Assembly: GCA_019419555.1 (NCBI GenBank)
Contig: DXZR01000010.1
Coordinates: forward strand, 1-62,526
Source: Collinsella sp.
GTDB taxonomy: Bacteria > Actinomycetota > Coriobacteriia > Coriobacteriales > Coriobacteriaceae
Direction: 5' to 3'
DNA: 62,526 nucleotides
Under the pieces are notes generated by a model. It was given only the letters and a program-made list of their open reading frames with translations. It was not told where the DNA came from and did no database searches. Positions 16,925 through 25,558 of this stretch are shown here, in pieces. Within the stretch, counting starts at the first letter, position 1; every line of letters starts with the position of its first letter. Made by a program: the position numbers and the translations under genes.

Positions 16925-18259
16925 CTACTCAGCAGCCTCCTCAAGCTCGGAGACATCAAACTCAAAGTCGTTACCCGGCAGGATGGCGTTGAGCACGATG
17001 CCCACCAGTGAGCCCACGGCAATGCCGGACAGCGAAATGGTCACGCCGCCCAGCTCCAACACGATGGCGCCGGCGGTGCTGTACGCGATGCCGAGCGAAA
17101 GCACGAGCACCAGCGCGGCAACCAGCACGTTGCGGTTGTTCTGGAAATCGACCTGGTTCTCGATGAGGTTGCGGACGCCCACAGCGCTGATCATGCCGTA
17201 GAGCACGAGCGACACACCGCCGATAACGCATGCCGGCATGGCGGCGATGACCGCGGCGAACTTGGGGCAGAACGAAAGCACGATGGCGCAACACGCGGCA
17301 ATTCGAATTACGCGCGGGTCGAACACGCGCGTCAGGGCGAGCACGCCGGTGTTCTCGCCATACGTAGTGTTGGCCGGAGCGCCAAAGAGCGAAGCCAGAA
17401 TCGTGGCAAGGCCGTCGCCGAGCAGCGTGCGATGCAGACCGGGATCGGCAATGTAGTTGCGCTCGCAAGTCGAACCGATAGCAGAGATATCGCCGATATG
17501 CTCGATCATGGTCGCGAAGGCCAGCGGCATGATGGTGATGATGGCCGTCGTGGCAAGACCGTTATCGAACTGCGGCCCAAAGAGTGCAAACACGGTGTTG
17601 TCCCACACGATGGGCAGACCGACCCACGGAGCGGCGGCAACGCCCGAGAAATCAACCTCGCCGAGCGCAGCCGCAACGGCATAGCTCACCACAACGCCCA
17701 GCAAAATCGGCACGATCTTGACCATGCCACGGCCCCAGATGTTGCAGATGACGATAACGGCAACGCCAATGACAGCCACAAGCCAGTTGGTCTGGCAGTT
17801 AGCAATAGCGGAGCTCGCCAGGATCAGACCGATCGAAATGACGATGGGGCCAGTCACCACCGGCGGGAAGAAACGCATGACACGCTTGGCGCCAAAGGCG
17901 CGGAAGAGCGCCGCAAGCACCGGATAAAGCAGGCCGGCGCAAGCAACGCCCAGACAAGCGTAGGGCAAAAGCTCGGTCTCGCCGTTGGGTGCGATTGCGG
18001 CATAACCGGCAATAAAGGCAAACGATGAGCCCAAAAATGCCGGCACCTTACCGCGCGACAGGAAGTGGAACAGCAGCGTGCCCAAACCGGCAAACAAAAG
18101 CGTTGCCGAAACCGAGAGACCGGTGAGCACGGGCACCAGCACGGTGGCGCCAAACATGGCAAACAGGTGCTGCAGACCGAGCAAAAACATGCGCGGGCGG
18201 CCGAGCGACGATGCGTCGTAGATGGCATCGCTGGCGGCGGGCGTCGAGGACTGGGACAT
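16925..18259 (-). CDS. uraA: Uracil/xanthine permease (NCS2 family)
   Basis: This 444-residue membrane protein belongs to the UraA branch of NCS2 permeases: MFLLGLQHLFAMFGATVLVP near the N-terminus, the substrate-site region MPLAFATMIEHIGDISAIG, and GAPANTTYGENTGVLALTRV. It imports uracil, or possibly xanthine, with protons. The ATG at 18259 follows AAAGGA by five bases; 36 further in-frame codons upstream lack membrane-protein character. It is probably monocistronic. Together with the purine permease at 10640 it indicates reliance on base salvage. Confidence 0.92.
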   Translation of the reverse strand: MSQSSTPAASDAIYDASSLGRPRMFLLGLQHLFAMFGATVLVPVLTGLSVSATLLFAGLGTLLFHFLSRGKVPAFLGSSFAFIAGYAAIAPNGETELLPYACLGVACAGLLYPVLAALFRAFGAKRVMRFFPPVVTGPIVISIGLILASSAIANCQTNWLVAVIGVAVIVICNIWGRGMVKIVPILLGVVVSYAVAAALGEVDFSGVAAAPWVGLPIVWDNTVFALFGPQFDNGLATTAIITIMPLAFATMIEHIGDISAIGSTCERNYIADPGLHRTLLGDGLATILASLFGAPANTTYGENTGVLALTRVFDPRVIRIAACCAIVLSFCPKFAAVIAAMPACVIGGVSLVLYGMISAVGVRNLIENQVDFQNNRNVLVAALVLVLSLGIAYSTAGAIVLELGGVTISLSGIAVGSLVGIVLNAILPGNDFEFDVSELEEAAE

Positions 18260-18382
18260 GAGAGTCCTTTCAAAATGGAAGGGCGCTCGAGCATAGCGGA
18301 TTACCTGCCCGAACGATACGATCCGAACCATTGTACGCGATGCGCCATGTCTCGCACGCGCCGTCACCTGCGAACGTTACCG

Positions 18383-19516
18383 CTATTTCCAAACGCGCTC
18401 GGCAATACGCTTGACCAGCGCGATCTTTGCCCATTGCTCGTCCTCGGTCAGCTTGTTGCCAATCTCGCAGCTGGCAAAGCCGCACTGCGGAGACAGATAC
18501 AGGTTCTCGAGCGGAACATACTTTGCAGCCTCGTGAATACGCTCGACGATGGCATCCTCGTCCTCAAGCTCAGCGGCCTTGGTGGTCACCAGGCCCAACA
18601 CGACCTTCTTGCCAGGGGCAACGTACCTCAACGGCTCAAAACCGCCGGCGCGCGGCGTATCGAACTCCAGGTAAAATGCGTCAACATCCTCGTTTGCGAA
18701 CAGGTATGGCGCGATGGGGTCATAGCCACCCTCGAAGGCATAGGTAGAGTGGTAGTTACCGCGGCACACATGCGTGTTAATGACCAGGTCGTCGGGCTTG
18801 CCCTCGATAGCGGCGTTGTTGAGCGCCACGCCCAGCTCACTCACCTTTTGCAGATCAACCGGGCTCATGCCGGTCTTGGACACAAAGTCGGTATCGCAAT
18901 AGATGCCCCAGGTGCAGTCATCAAACTGGATGTTGCGGCAGCCTGCAGCGTACAGGTCGGCGATCACCGTACGATAAGCGGCTGCGATGGCGTCGGCAAG
19001 TTCCTCATCGGTCTTATAGACAGCGCGCAGGCTCTCCTGCTGGCCATCGCAGCGGTCGAGCGTGACCTCAGAGAACGTCTGGATAGGCGCCGGGATGGTC
19101 TGGCGTGCAACGTGGTCCTCGCCCTCAAGTGCCTTGACAAACTTAAAGTGCTCGACGAAGGGGTGGTTCTCGCCGCTGATGGAGCCAGTCACCACGGCGG
19201 TATCGGCCGTGGTCTCCTCGTCGTGGAACATATATCCCGTACGCGAGGTGCGACGCTCGACGCCGTTCAGCCCCCACATAAAATCGAGGTGCCAGTAGCT
19301 GCGGCGAAACTCGCCATCGGTGATGACCTGCAGGCCGGCGGCCTTCTGCTTTGCCACCAAATCGCGAATAGCATCGTCCTCGACGGCCTTAAGGCCGGAA
19401 GCGTCAAGTTTACCCGCGACATAGGCGGCACGGGCATCCTTTACAGCCTGCGGACGAAGAAAACTGCCGACGATATCGGCGCGAAACGGCGCGTTCGGTT
19501 GAATCGAAGTGCTCAT
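18383..19516 (-). CDS. MetE-like cobalamin-independent methyltransferase (YxjG/YxjH type)
   Basis: This 377-residue protein resembles the C-terminal catalytic half of MetE, the stand-alone form known from YxjG and YxjH. Expected zinc ligands are visible: the His-x-Cys pair in NTHVCRGN and the C-terminal Cys in SPQCGFAS. DFMWGLNGVERR and IQFDDCTWGIY are family-like. It probably methylates homocysteine to methionine using a methyl donor other than full MetE's tri-glutamate folate; that donor is uncertain. The ATG at 19516 follows GGGAG by six bases. A LysR gene lies directly upstream on the same strand, and a 21-bp palindrome sits in the gap, so LysR control is likely. Confidence 0.85.
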   Translation of the reverse strand: MSTSIQPNAPFRADIVGSFLRPQAVKDARAAYVAGKLDASGLKAVEDDAIRDLVAKQKAAGLQVITDGEFRRSYWHLDFMWGLNGVERRTSRTGYMFHDEETTADTAVVTGSISGENHPFVEHFKFVKALEGEDHVARQTIPAPIQTFSEVTLDRCDGQQESLRAVYKTDEELADAIAAAYRTVIADLYAAGCRNIQFDDCTWGIYCDTDFVSKTGMSPVDLQKVSELGVALNNAAIEGKPDDLVINTHVCRGNYHSTYAFEGGYDPIAPYLFANEDVDAFYLEFDTPRAGGFEPLRYVAPGKKVVLGLVTTKAAELEDEDAIVERIHEAAKYVPLENLYLSPQCGFASCEIGNKLTEDEQWAKIALVKRIAERVWK

Positions 19517-19603
19517 AGATATCTCCCTTTGCATTGGTTGCTTTACTGGGACAGAGTATGAGCGCTCATATGGCCATCGTAAAATATACGTTTATAACAG
19601 TTT

Positions 19604-19624
19604 GATATAGATGCTTCCTATATC
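19604..19624. promoter_or_regulatory. Palindrome upstream of the MetE-like gene (probable LysR operator)
   Basis: GATATAG (19604-19610) and CTATATC (19618-19624) are perfect inverted repeats with a 7-base spacer, giving the T-N11-A shape of LysR sites. It lies between the LysR gene and the MetE-like gene. Confidence 0.6.
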
Positions 19625-19671
19625 AGTCTGGACTGTCATAAAGAGACTTGAACCGTGCGGAGCACAGCAGC

Positions 19672-20568
19672 CTAGATATGCTGACGAATCGCGTCGATAT
19701 AGGCCCGACCGTAGCGCGTGAGCGTCGTGTTCTTGCGCGTAATAATGCCGATCTCCATGTACTCGTCCACGTCGAGCGGAATCGAGATAATGCCGGGGCC
19801 GTTGAGCTCGTGGCTGATCACGCCCGAGCATACCGTGTAGCCGTTGAGGCCCATGGCCAAATTGAACAGCGTCGCACGGTCACGCACGCGGATATTCTTG
19901 CGACGCTCAAAGGTCGAGGTCAGCTCCTCGGAATAATAAAACGAGTTATAGCTGCCCTGCTCGTAGGACAGGAACGGGTAGTCTTCCAGATCCTCGAGCG
20001 TCACGCTGGAGCGGCCCGCCAGCGGATGGTCGGCGCAGACGAAGACATGCGGCGTGGCGCAGAAGAGCCCTTCGAACACGAGCTCGTTGGCCACCAGCAT
20101 GCGCTCGATGACCTCGCGATTGTGCTCCGACAGATACAGGATGCCCAGCTCGCTTTTCATATGCGCGACATCCTCGATAATCTCGTGGGTCTGCTCCTCG
20201 CGCAGGGTAAAGTCGTAGCGCGCGGCATCGAACTCGCGGATCACATCGACAAACGCATTAACGGCAAAGGAATAATGCTGGCAGCTCACACTAAAGTGCG
20301 GCACCTGCTCGGACGTACCTTTGTACTTGCCCTCGAGCAGGTCGGCCTGGTCGAGCACCTGGCGCGCGTACCCCAAGAAGGTCTCGCCTTCCTCGGACAC
20401 AATGACACCCTTGTTGGTGCGCTCAAAGATATGCACACCCATCTCGTTTTCGAGATCGCGGATCGACGCGGTAATCGAAGGCTGCGACACAAAGAGCCGG
20501 CGCGAGGCCTCGGTGATGCTGCCGCATTCGGCAACTTTGACGACATATCTGAGTTGCTGGAGCTTCAT
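19672..20568 (-). CDS. LysR-family regulator (CysB/CysL-like), probable methionine-gene control
   Basis: The 298-residue protein starts with the LysR winged helix (MKLQQLRYVVKVAECGSITE, then LFVSQPSITASIRDLENEMG) and has the usual effector domain. I chose the ATG at 20568 because GGGAG is upstream; ten earlier in-frame codons overlap the HAD gene's end. The HAD gene stops 10 bp upstream, so the two are probably co-transcribed. The downstream MetE-like gene is the probable target, judged from position and the palindrome between them. LysR regulators of sulfur and methionine genes (CysB, MetR) are well known; the effector here is unknown. Confidence 0.87.
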   Translation of the reverse strand: MKLQQLRYVVKVAECGSITEASRRLFVSQPSITASIRDLENEMGVHIFERTNKGVIVSEEGETFLGYARQVLDQADLLEGKYKGTSEQVPHFSVSCQHYSFAVNAFVDVIREFDAARYDFTLREEQTHEIIEDVAHMKSELGILYLSEHNREVIERMLVANELVFEGLFCATPHVFVCADHPLAGRSSVTLEDLEDYPFLSYEQGSYNSFYYSEELTSTFERRKNIRVRDRATLFNLAMGLNGYTVCSGVISHELNGPGIISIPLDVDEYMEIGIITRKNTTLTRYGRAYIDAIRQHI

Positions 20569-20578
20569 GGCTTTCTCC

Positions 20579-21487
20579 CTAGACGTTCGTGACGTCAAAA
20601 CCCGCCGTGTCCATTTGGCTCATAAACGACGGCATCTCCCCCGTCGCGGCGCAGGCGGCAATCTGATGCAGAGCCCCGGCAACCGCATCATCTGCCGCAG
20701 CGCCAATATGCCAGCGTGCGGCAGCCGTGACGGCCTCGTTGGCATTGGCGACTGCAACGGAGTTAGGAACGGCATCGATCATGGGCAAATCGTTATCGGA
20801 ATCGCCAAATACGGCCACCTCGTCGGGCGTCAGGCCCAAAGCGCGCGCCAGCTCCAGCGCAGCGCAGCCCTTGTCCCAGCCGGTCGGAAGAACGTCGAAC
20901 AGGCGCACGCGGTTGTTGGGAAACACGAGTGAGAGCTCCGGCACCTCAGCGGCAACACGCTCGCGCAGCTCGGCGAGCTCCTCGCGCGAACGGGCACTCC
21001 AGATATTCGCCTTGTATACCGGGGCATCGTCAACGACAGGACGACAGGGAGCCTCTTCGCCCTTGAGCCACGCGTTGCCGCCTGACTTCATGGCGCGACG
21101 CACACGCTCGGGATCGCTTGTCACGCAATAGGCATCGTTATTCCAAAAGTCATCACCCAGACGGTAGACCTTCAAATACGTATCGTCGGTCTCCTGTTCA
21201 AAATAATCGGCTAAGCGCATAAGGACATCGTTATCGATTGCGCGCGAAGCGACTACTTCGCCATCGACAAACATCACCTGGCCGTTGCAAAACGCACCGG
21301 TCGAGAAGCACTCGGAGCGATTGCGGAACATCCAGCCCATCGCGGACGGCTGACGACCCGAAACCGGCCCAAAGTGCAAACCCGCCGCCTGCATGGCATG
21401 AATACCCTCAATGGCGTAGTCGCTGGCGCCGTCATGCCCGGCTGGAATCAGTGTATCGTCCATATCGGTCAGCACAAGTTTGATCAT
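20579..21487 (-). CDS. HAD-superfamily hydrolase, Cof type
   Basis: The 302-residue protein has HAD motif I at its N-terminus (TDMDDTL, nucleophile Asp8 and acid/base Asp10), motif II in PVSGRQ, a lysine in the C2-type cap/linker region and the acidic motif IV GDSDNDLPM near residue 226. The long cap between motifs is of the Cof/YbiV (C2B) type. Such enzymes dephosphorylate sugar phosphates or cofactor precursors such as PLP or HMP-PP. The TPP-riboswitch operon begins on the other strand just upstream, but no functional link is shown. The ATG at 21487 follows GAGGGGA. It probably heads a transcript with the LysR gene. Confidence 0.88.
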   Translation of the reverse strand: MIKLVLTDMDDTLIPAGHDGASDYAIEGIHAMQAAGLHFGPVSGRQPSAMGWMFRNRSECFSTGAFCNGQVMFVDGEVVASRAIDNDVLMRLADYFEQETDDTYLKVYRLGDDFWNNDAYCVTSDPERVRRAMKSGGNAWLKGEEAPCRPVVDDAPVYKANIWSARSREELAELRERVAAEVPELSLVFPNNRVRLFDVLPTGWDKGCAALELARALGLTPDEVAVFGDSDNDLPMIDAVPNSVAVANANEAVTAAARWHIGAAADDAVAGALHQIAACAATGEMPSFMSQMDTAGFDVTNV

Positions 21488-21527
21488 AAGGTCCCCTCGG
21501 TCATTCTTAATCCCATCTATTGTACCG

Positions 21528-21629
21528 ACCTGCCAAAAAGGGACAGGTTTATTTCGGCAGGTTTCATCTGGGAAAACGCAAAGTCCCAGTTGTTACCTGC
21601 CAAAATAAACCTGTCCCTTTTTGGCAGGT
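21528..21629. repeat. Inverted pair of GGGAC-core repeat elements (35-bp arms)
   Basis: Two copies of a 35-bp element (CCTGCC, A-rich, GGGACAGG, then TTTATTT and GGCAGG) lie in opposite orientation at 21528-21562 and 21595-21629, matching at 34 of 35 positions. Each is itself an imperfect palindrome. The 32-bp spacer holds a smaller dyad (CTGGGA with TCCCAG). A third copy is at 37677-37713. The pair sits between the HAD start and the riboswitch. Confidence 0.9.
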
Positions 21630-21655
21630 GCGCTAGTATAGGGAACAACAGATTC

Positions 21656-21750
21656 GATGCGGGAGTGCCGGCGGTGCAAACCACAAGGCTGAGAGGGCAA
21701 TGGGCCCAATCCTTTGAACCTGTCAGTTAATGCTGGCGTAGGGAGCATGC
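21656..21750 (+). promoter_or_regulatory. TPP (thiamine) riboswitch
   Basis: The conserved THI-box elements are present in order: GGGAGTGCCGG, GGCTGAGAGGGC, then CCTTTGAACCTGTCAG, TTAATGCTGGCGTAGGGA. Thiamine pyrophosphate binding would favour the terminator directly downstream (21761-21790) and switch off thiM-thiE. Confidence 0.95.
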
Positions 21751-21760
21751 CGCCTTTACA

Positions 21761-21790
21761 GGGGCGCTGTCTATGCACAGCGCCCCTTTT
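21761..21790 (+). terminator. Expression-platform terminator of the TPP riboswitch
   Basis: GGGGCGCTGT at 21761-21770 pairs perfectly with ACAGCGCCCC at 21777-21786, followed by TTTT. It lies between the aptamer and thiM. Confidence 0.9.
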
Positions 21791-21812
21791 CTATGCCAAG
21801 GAGGCATGTGCA

Positions 21813-22652
21813 GTGATTGATTCGGAACAGCTTAAGCAACATATGGTCAAGGCCGTGGAGGAGATTCGCGCTACCAATCCGATGGCCGGTTCCATCACCA
21901 ACACGGTGACGATCGACTTTGTCGCCAACGCGCAGCTCGCCGTGGGCGGATCGGCCGCCATGGTCTATCTGCCCGACGAGGGCGAGGCACTCGTTGCCGG
22001 CGGCGGCGCCATCTATCTCAACATGGGCACGCTCTTCCCCATTTACGAGCAAACGATTCCCCGCGCGGCCAAGGCGGCACACGACGCCGGTAAGCCCTGG
22101 GTGCTCGATCCGGTGGGCCTGGGTATCGGTAGCCTGCGCACCCAGCTGGTCAACGAGCTCAAGCAGTACAAGCCCGCCATCGTGCGCGGCAACGCCTCCG
22201 AGATTATCGCGCTCGCCGGCCTGTGGGGTCTTGAGGGCGAGGCGGCCGATCTGAGCCGCGTGCGCGGTGTCGATACCACCGACACGGTCGACGCCGCCCG
22301 TGGTGCCGCCGTGGCGCTCGCTCGCCACACCGGTGGCGCCGTTGTGGTCTCGGGCGAAGTCGACCTGATCACCGACGGCACGACGGTGGCCAAGTCTCAC
22401 GGCGGCAGCCCGCTCATGTCCAAGATCACCGGCTGCGGCTGCTCGCAGGGCGGCGTGCTGGCCGTGTACGCCTGCGCCGCCGACCCGTTTACGGCAGCCG
22501 TCTGCGGCACCGCCGTCTACAACGTGGCCGGCACGCGTGCCGCCGCTGTCGCCGACGCCCCGGCAAGCTTTAAGGTCGCCTTTATCGACGAGCTCTACCG
22601 CGCAACCGCCCAAGACATCGCCGATAACCGACTCGAGCTCGAGGAGGCATAG
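21813..22652 (+). CDS. thiM: Hydroxyethylthiazole kinase
   Basis: ThiM phosphorylates salvaged 4-methyl-5-hydroxyethylthiazole for thiamine synthesis. The 279-residue protein has the family motifs NPMAGSITNTVTIDFVAN near the N-terminus, the substrate site WVLDPVGLG, RGNASEI, and the ribokinase-fold anion hole with catalytic Cys in KITGCGCSQG. I chose the GTG at 21813 because AAGGAGG lies eight bases upstream, just after the riboswitch terminator; the nearer ATG at 21806 is out of frame. It heads the thiM / thiamine-binding protein / thiE operon under TPP control. Confidence 0.95.
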   Translation: MIDSEQLKQHMVKAVEEIRATNPMAGSITNTVTIDFVANAQLAVGGSAAMVYLPDEGEALVAGGGAIYLNMGTLFPIYEQTIPRAAKAAHDAGKPWVLDPVGLGIGSLRTQLVNELKQYKPAIVRGNASEIIALAGLWGLEGEAADLSRVRGVDTTDTVDAARGAAVALARHTGGAVVVSGEVDLITDGTTVAKSHGGSPLMSKITGCGCSQGGVLAVYACAADPFTAAVCGTAVYNVAGTRAAAVADAPASFKVAFIDELYRATAQDIADNRLELEEA

Positions 22653-22655
22653 GCC

Positions 22656-22997
22656 ATGTCCGAGCCCGCAACCAATGCCGGCATGAACACGCTCGTCGCC
22701 GTGGCCATCGCCCCGTGCGGCACCGGCGATGAGCTATCCGCCGAGGTCGCCGAGGTCGTGCGTGTCATTCGCGAGAGCGGCCTGCCCAACCGCACCACCT
22801 CCATGTTCACCGAGATCGAGGGCGACTGGGACGAGGTCATGCAGGTCGTGCGCGACGCAACCTTTGTGTTGGCGAGCAAGGGCATCCGCACCGAAGTCGT
22901 GCTCAAAGCCGATATTCGACCCGGATTTACCGACACCATGACCGGCAAGCTCGAACGCATGGAAGCGCAGATCAAAAAGCAGGAGGAAGCACGATGA
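22656..22997 (+). CDS. Thiamine-binding protein of the MTH1187/YkoF-like family
   Basis: The 113-residue protein matches the small ferredoxin-like family once called DUF77 (MTH1187, YqgV): VAVAIAPCGTG at the start, LPNRTTSMFTEIEGDWDEVM in the middle, and a C-terminal helix. Structures of this family bind thiamine or HMP at a subunit interface. It starts three bases after the thiM stop and overlaps thiE by four bases (ATGA), so it is translationally coupled inside a TPP-controlled operon. A carrier or sensor role for thiamine or HMP is likely but not shown. Confidence 0.87.
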   Translation: MSEPATNAGMNTLVAVAIAPCGTGDELSAEVAEVVRVIRESGLPNRTTSMFTEIEGDWDEVMQVVRDATFVLASKGIRTEVVLKADIRPGFTDTMTGKLERMEAQIKKQEEAR

Positions 22998-23689
22998 GCA
23001 TCCGCGACAACCTTGATATCTCGGCCTATCTGGTACTCGGCCCCGAAAACACGCTCGGGCGTCCCGTGGGCGATGTGGTGGCCCAGGCGCTCGACGCCGG
23101 CTTTACCTGCATCCAGGTGCGCTCCAAGGTGGCAAGCGCCCGCGAGATCATTGCGCTGACGGGCGACGCCGCGCAGGCAATCGCACAGGCCGGCAAAACC
23201 GGTCAGGTTGCCCTGCTGATCGACGACCGCCTGGACTGCGTACTCGCCGCGCGCGAGCAGGGTATTGCTGTCGACGGCGTGCACGTGGGCCAGAGCGACA
23301 TTCCCGTCGAGGTCTGTCGCAAGCTGCTGGGGCCCAACGCCATCGTGGGCCTTTCCGCCCGTTGCGAGGAGATGCTCGAGTACGTCAAGACCGCCGACAT
23401 GAGCCTAGTCGACTACCTGGGCATCGGCCCACTCCACGAGACCGAGACCAAGCGCGACTGCGGACGCGCGGCCGACGGCTCTATCATCACCAAGAGCTTT
23501 GAGGACCTGGCCGCCCTCCACGCGGCAAGCCCCGTGCCCATCGTGGTGGGCGGCGGCGTCAAGACGGCCGACCTGCCACAGCTCAAGGCCACCGGCGTCG
23601 ACGGCTTTTTCGTGGTGAGCGCCGTCTGCAGCGCCGATGACCCCTACGCCGCGGCCAAGGAGCTCGTCGACACCTGGCAGCAGGCGTAA
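22994..23689 (+). CDS. thiE: Thiamine-phosphate synthase
   Basis: ThiE joins HMP-PP and thiazole phosphate to give thiamine phosphate. The 231-residue TIM-barrel protein has FTCIQVRSK (substrate site, variant of the usual VQLRxK), LLIDDRLDCVLA, DGVHVGQSDIP, GLSARCEEM, YLGIGPLHET and the phosphate-binding VVGGGVK. It overlaps the preceding gene by four bases. ThiM and ThiE together support salvage of the thiazole; no thiC, thiD or thiG is in the window, so HMP-PP must come from elsewhere in the genome or from import. Confidence 0.95.
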   Translation: MSIRDNLDISAYLVLGPENTLGRPVGDVVAQALDAGFTCIQVRSKVASAREIIALTGDAAQAIAQAGKTGQVALLIDDRLDCVLAAREQGIAVDGVHVGQSDIPVEVCRKLLGPNAIVGLSARCEEMLEYVKTADMSLVDYLGIGPLHETETKRDCGRAADGSIITKSFEDLAALHAASPVPIVVGGGVKTADLPQLKATGVDGFFVVSAVCSADDPYAAAKELVDTWQQA

Positions 23690-23733
23690 GTCTAGGCCGA
23701 GCAGCTGATTCGCAGCCTCATATCTTCAGCAAT

Positions 23734-23779
23734 GGAAAGCGCATCCCAGTTTGAGCCTCCATTCCGGGATGCGCTTTCC
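23734..23779. terminator. Terminator hairpin between thiE and the patatin gene
   Basis: A perfect 14-bp stem (GGAAAGCGCATCCC at 23734-23747 with 23766-23779) separates the convergent genes. There is no long T tract. Confidence 0.65.
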
Positions 23780-23790
23780 GCATGCGACCC

Positions 23791-24660
23791 TTACCCCGCC
23801 AGATACGCTTTCAACGCCGGCAAAGTCGCCTCCGCATCTCGACGACCGATCTGATAGATGCGCTCGAGCTCATCCGGTTCGCGGCACAGCGACGGCACCT
23901 TCACCGATTCGCTCGGCCGCACCATAAAGACCTCGCCGGCAGCCTCGCGACGCGCCAGGTCATCGAGCGTGGCATTGTAGACCTCATGCCGATGCTCAAG
24001 CGCCGCGACAAACTCCGGGTAGTGACGGAACACGCGCCGCAGCATGGGCATAACGCTGTTGGGCTGCTTTACAAAGCCCGCCGGTTGCGTCAGCACCACC
24101 ACGTTGCGGTCGTAGCCCTGCGCAAACAGCCATGCACTGGGAATAGAATCAGCCACGCCACCATCCAGATATTTGTGTCCCTCAATGACAACAGGACGCG
24201 TCGCCACGGGAATAGCCGACGACGCCCGGATCCACTCGATATCGCGCTCATCGCCATAGGGCAGGTCGTGGTAGACAGCCTTGCCCGTCTCGATATCGGT
24301 ACACACGCACGTAAACCGCATGGGACAGGCGCGATATGTCTCCAGGTCGATGGGATCGCGCTCGATAGGCACCTCGTGATAGGCAAAATCGGCATTGAAC
24401 ATATCGCCGGTCCGCAGCCAGCTTGCTACACCCGCATAGCGCTTATCGGCACAATAGGCCTTGTTATAGCGAATGGCGCGGCCGATCTGGCGCGATTTAA
24501 AGTTGTAGCCAAACGCCGCACCCGCCGAGACACCCACCATATGGTCGCAGGTCAAACCGTGCTCCATCCAAACGTCGAGCACGCCCGCCGTATACATACC
24601 GCGGTAGCCGCCTCCCTCGAGCGCAAGCCCCACCGTGTGTGATGTCTCCGGCTGTGTCAT
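23791..24660 (-). CDS. Patatin-like phospholipase
   Basis: The 289-residue protein shows the catalytic set of bacterial patatins: oxyanion loop GGGYRG at 16-21, nucleophile Ser45 in GVSAG, and the dyad Asp166 in DGG. These act as acyl hydrolases on membrane lipids. No signal peptide or membrane segment is seen, so it is probably cytoplasmic, like the RssA/YjjU-type single-domain proteins. The ATG at 24660 follows GGAGATGG. It appears monocistronic. Lipid substrate and physiological role are unknown. The 255 bp upstream to the flavoprotein gene hold no further feature I can support. Confidence 0.9.
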   Translation of the reverse strand: MTQPETSHTVGLALEGGGYRGMYTAGVLDVWMEHGLTCDHMVGVSAGAAFGYNFKSRQIGRAIRYNKAYCADKRYAGVASWLRTGDMFNADFAYHEVPIERDPIDLETYRACPMRFTCVCTDIETGKAVYHDLPYGDERDIEWIRASSAIPVATRPVVIEGHKYLDGGVADSIPSAWLFAQGYDRNVVVLTQPAGFVKQPNSVMPMLRRVFRHYPEFVAALEHRHEVYNATLDDLARREAAGEVFMVRPSESVKVPSLCREPDELERIYQIGRRDAEATLPALKAYLAG

Positions 24661-24915
24661 GCAACCATCTCCGTTCCCATGCTTTTGAACTCAACAAGTA
24701 TATCTGTCAACGTATGCCGTCAAAAACGTGTTTATAAGCATTTATCGAACGTTTCCCAATGCATTCCCCATGCCGTACCGCAATGCCCCTAGATGGCCTT
24801 AGGCATGAACGCCCTTAAGAACGTTGCGGGATAAACATCGCCCGCACCATGCCGACGTCATCGCACGCAACGTGAGATAATTCTCAGCAGAAGTCACCAA
24901 AAGCAGAGGGAGTTT

Positions 24916-25542
24916 ATGATGAAGGTTCTTTTGGTCAATGGCAGCCCCAAGGCAAACGGCAACACCGCCCGCGCACTCGCCGAGATCGCCGAGCAACTCA
25001 ATGCGGAAGGCATTGATACCGAGGTGTTTCAGCTGGGCGCCAAGCCCATTCGCGACTGCATCGGCTGCGGTCAGTGCGGCAAGCTTGGCGGTCGCTGCAC
25101 CTTTGACGATGACGTGGTGAACGAGCTCATCGCTGCCGCCGAGCAGGCAGACGGCTTTGTCTTTGGCTCGCCCGTCTACTATGCGCATCCCAGCGGACGC
25201 ATCCTCTCGGCTCTCGACCGCGCATTCTATGCCGGCGGGCATGCCTTTGAGCACAAACCCGGCGCCGCGGTCGCCGTCGCCCGTCGCGGCGGCACGTCGA
25301 CCACCTTCGATGTGCTCAACAAGTACTTCACCATTAAGCAGATGCCCGTAGTTGCTTCCACCTACTGGAACAACGTGTTTGGCCGCGTGCCCGGCGACGC
25401 CGATGGGGATGCCGAGGGCCTTGCCACCATGCGAAACATCGGTAAGAACATGGCTTGGCTTCTACGTTGCATCGAGGCCGGACAGGCCGCCGGTATCAAC
25501 GCACCCGAGGCAGATCGAGCAACGACCAACTTCATCAGGTAG
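24916..25542 (+). CDS. NADPH-dependent FMN reductase / iron-sulfur flavoprotein-like protein
   Basis: The 208-residue flavodoxin-fold protein begins VLLVNGSPKANGNTARAL, the FMN phosphate-binding loop of this family. CIGCGQCGKLGGRC follows at about residues 50-63, the compact Cys motif of the iron-sulfur flavoproteins, and then FGSPVYYAHPSGRI. The Cys motif has three of its cysteines in C-x2-C-x2-C spacing, so an Fe-S cluster is possible. It probably transfers electrons from NAD(P)H to small acceptors. GAGGGAG precedes two adjacent ATGs at 24916 and 24919; either may be used. The ArsC-like gene follows 16 bp downstream, suggesting one transcript. Confidence 0.88.
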   Translation: MMKVLLVNGSPKANGNTARALAEIAEQLNAEGIDTEVFQLGAKPIRDCIGCGQCGKLGGRCTFDDDVVNELIAAAEQADGFVFGSPVYYAHPSGRILSALDRAFYAGGHAFEHKPGAAVAVARRGGTSTTFDVLNKYFTIKQMPVVASTYWNNVFGRVPGDADGDAEGLATMRNIGKNMAWLLRCIEAGQAAGINAPEADRATTNFIR

Positions 25543-25558
25543 AACGGCGGAACATACT

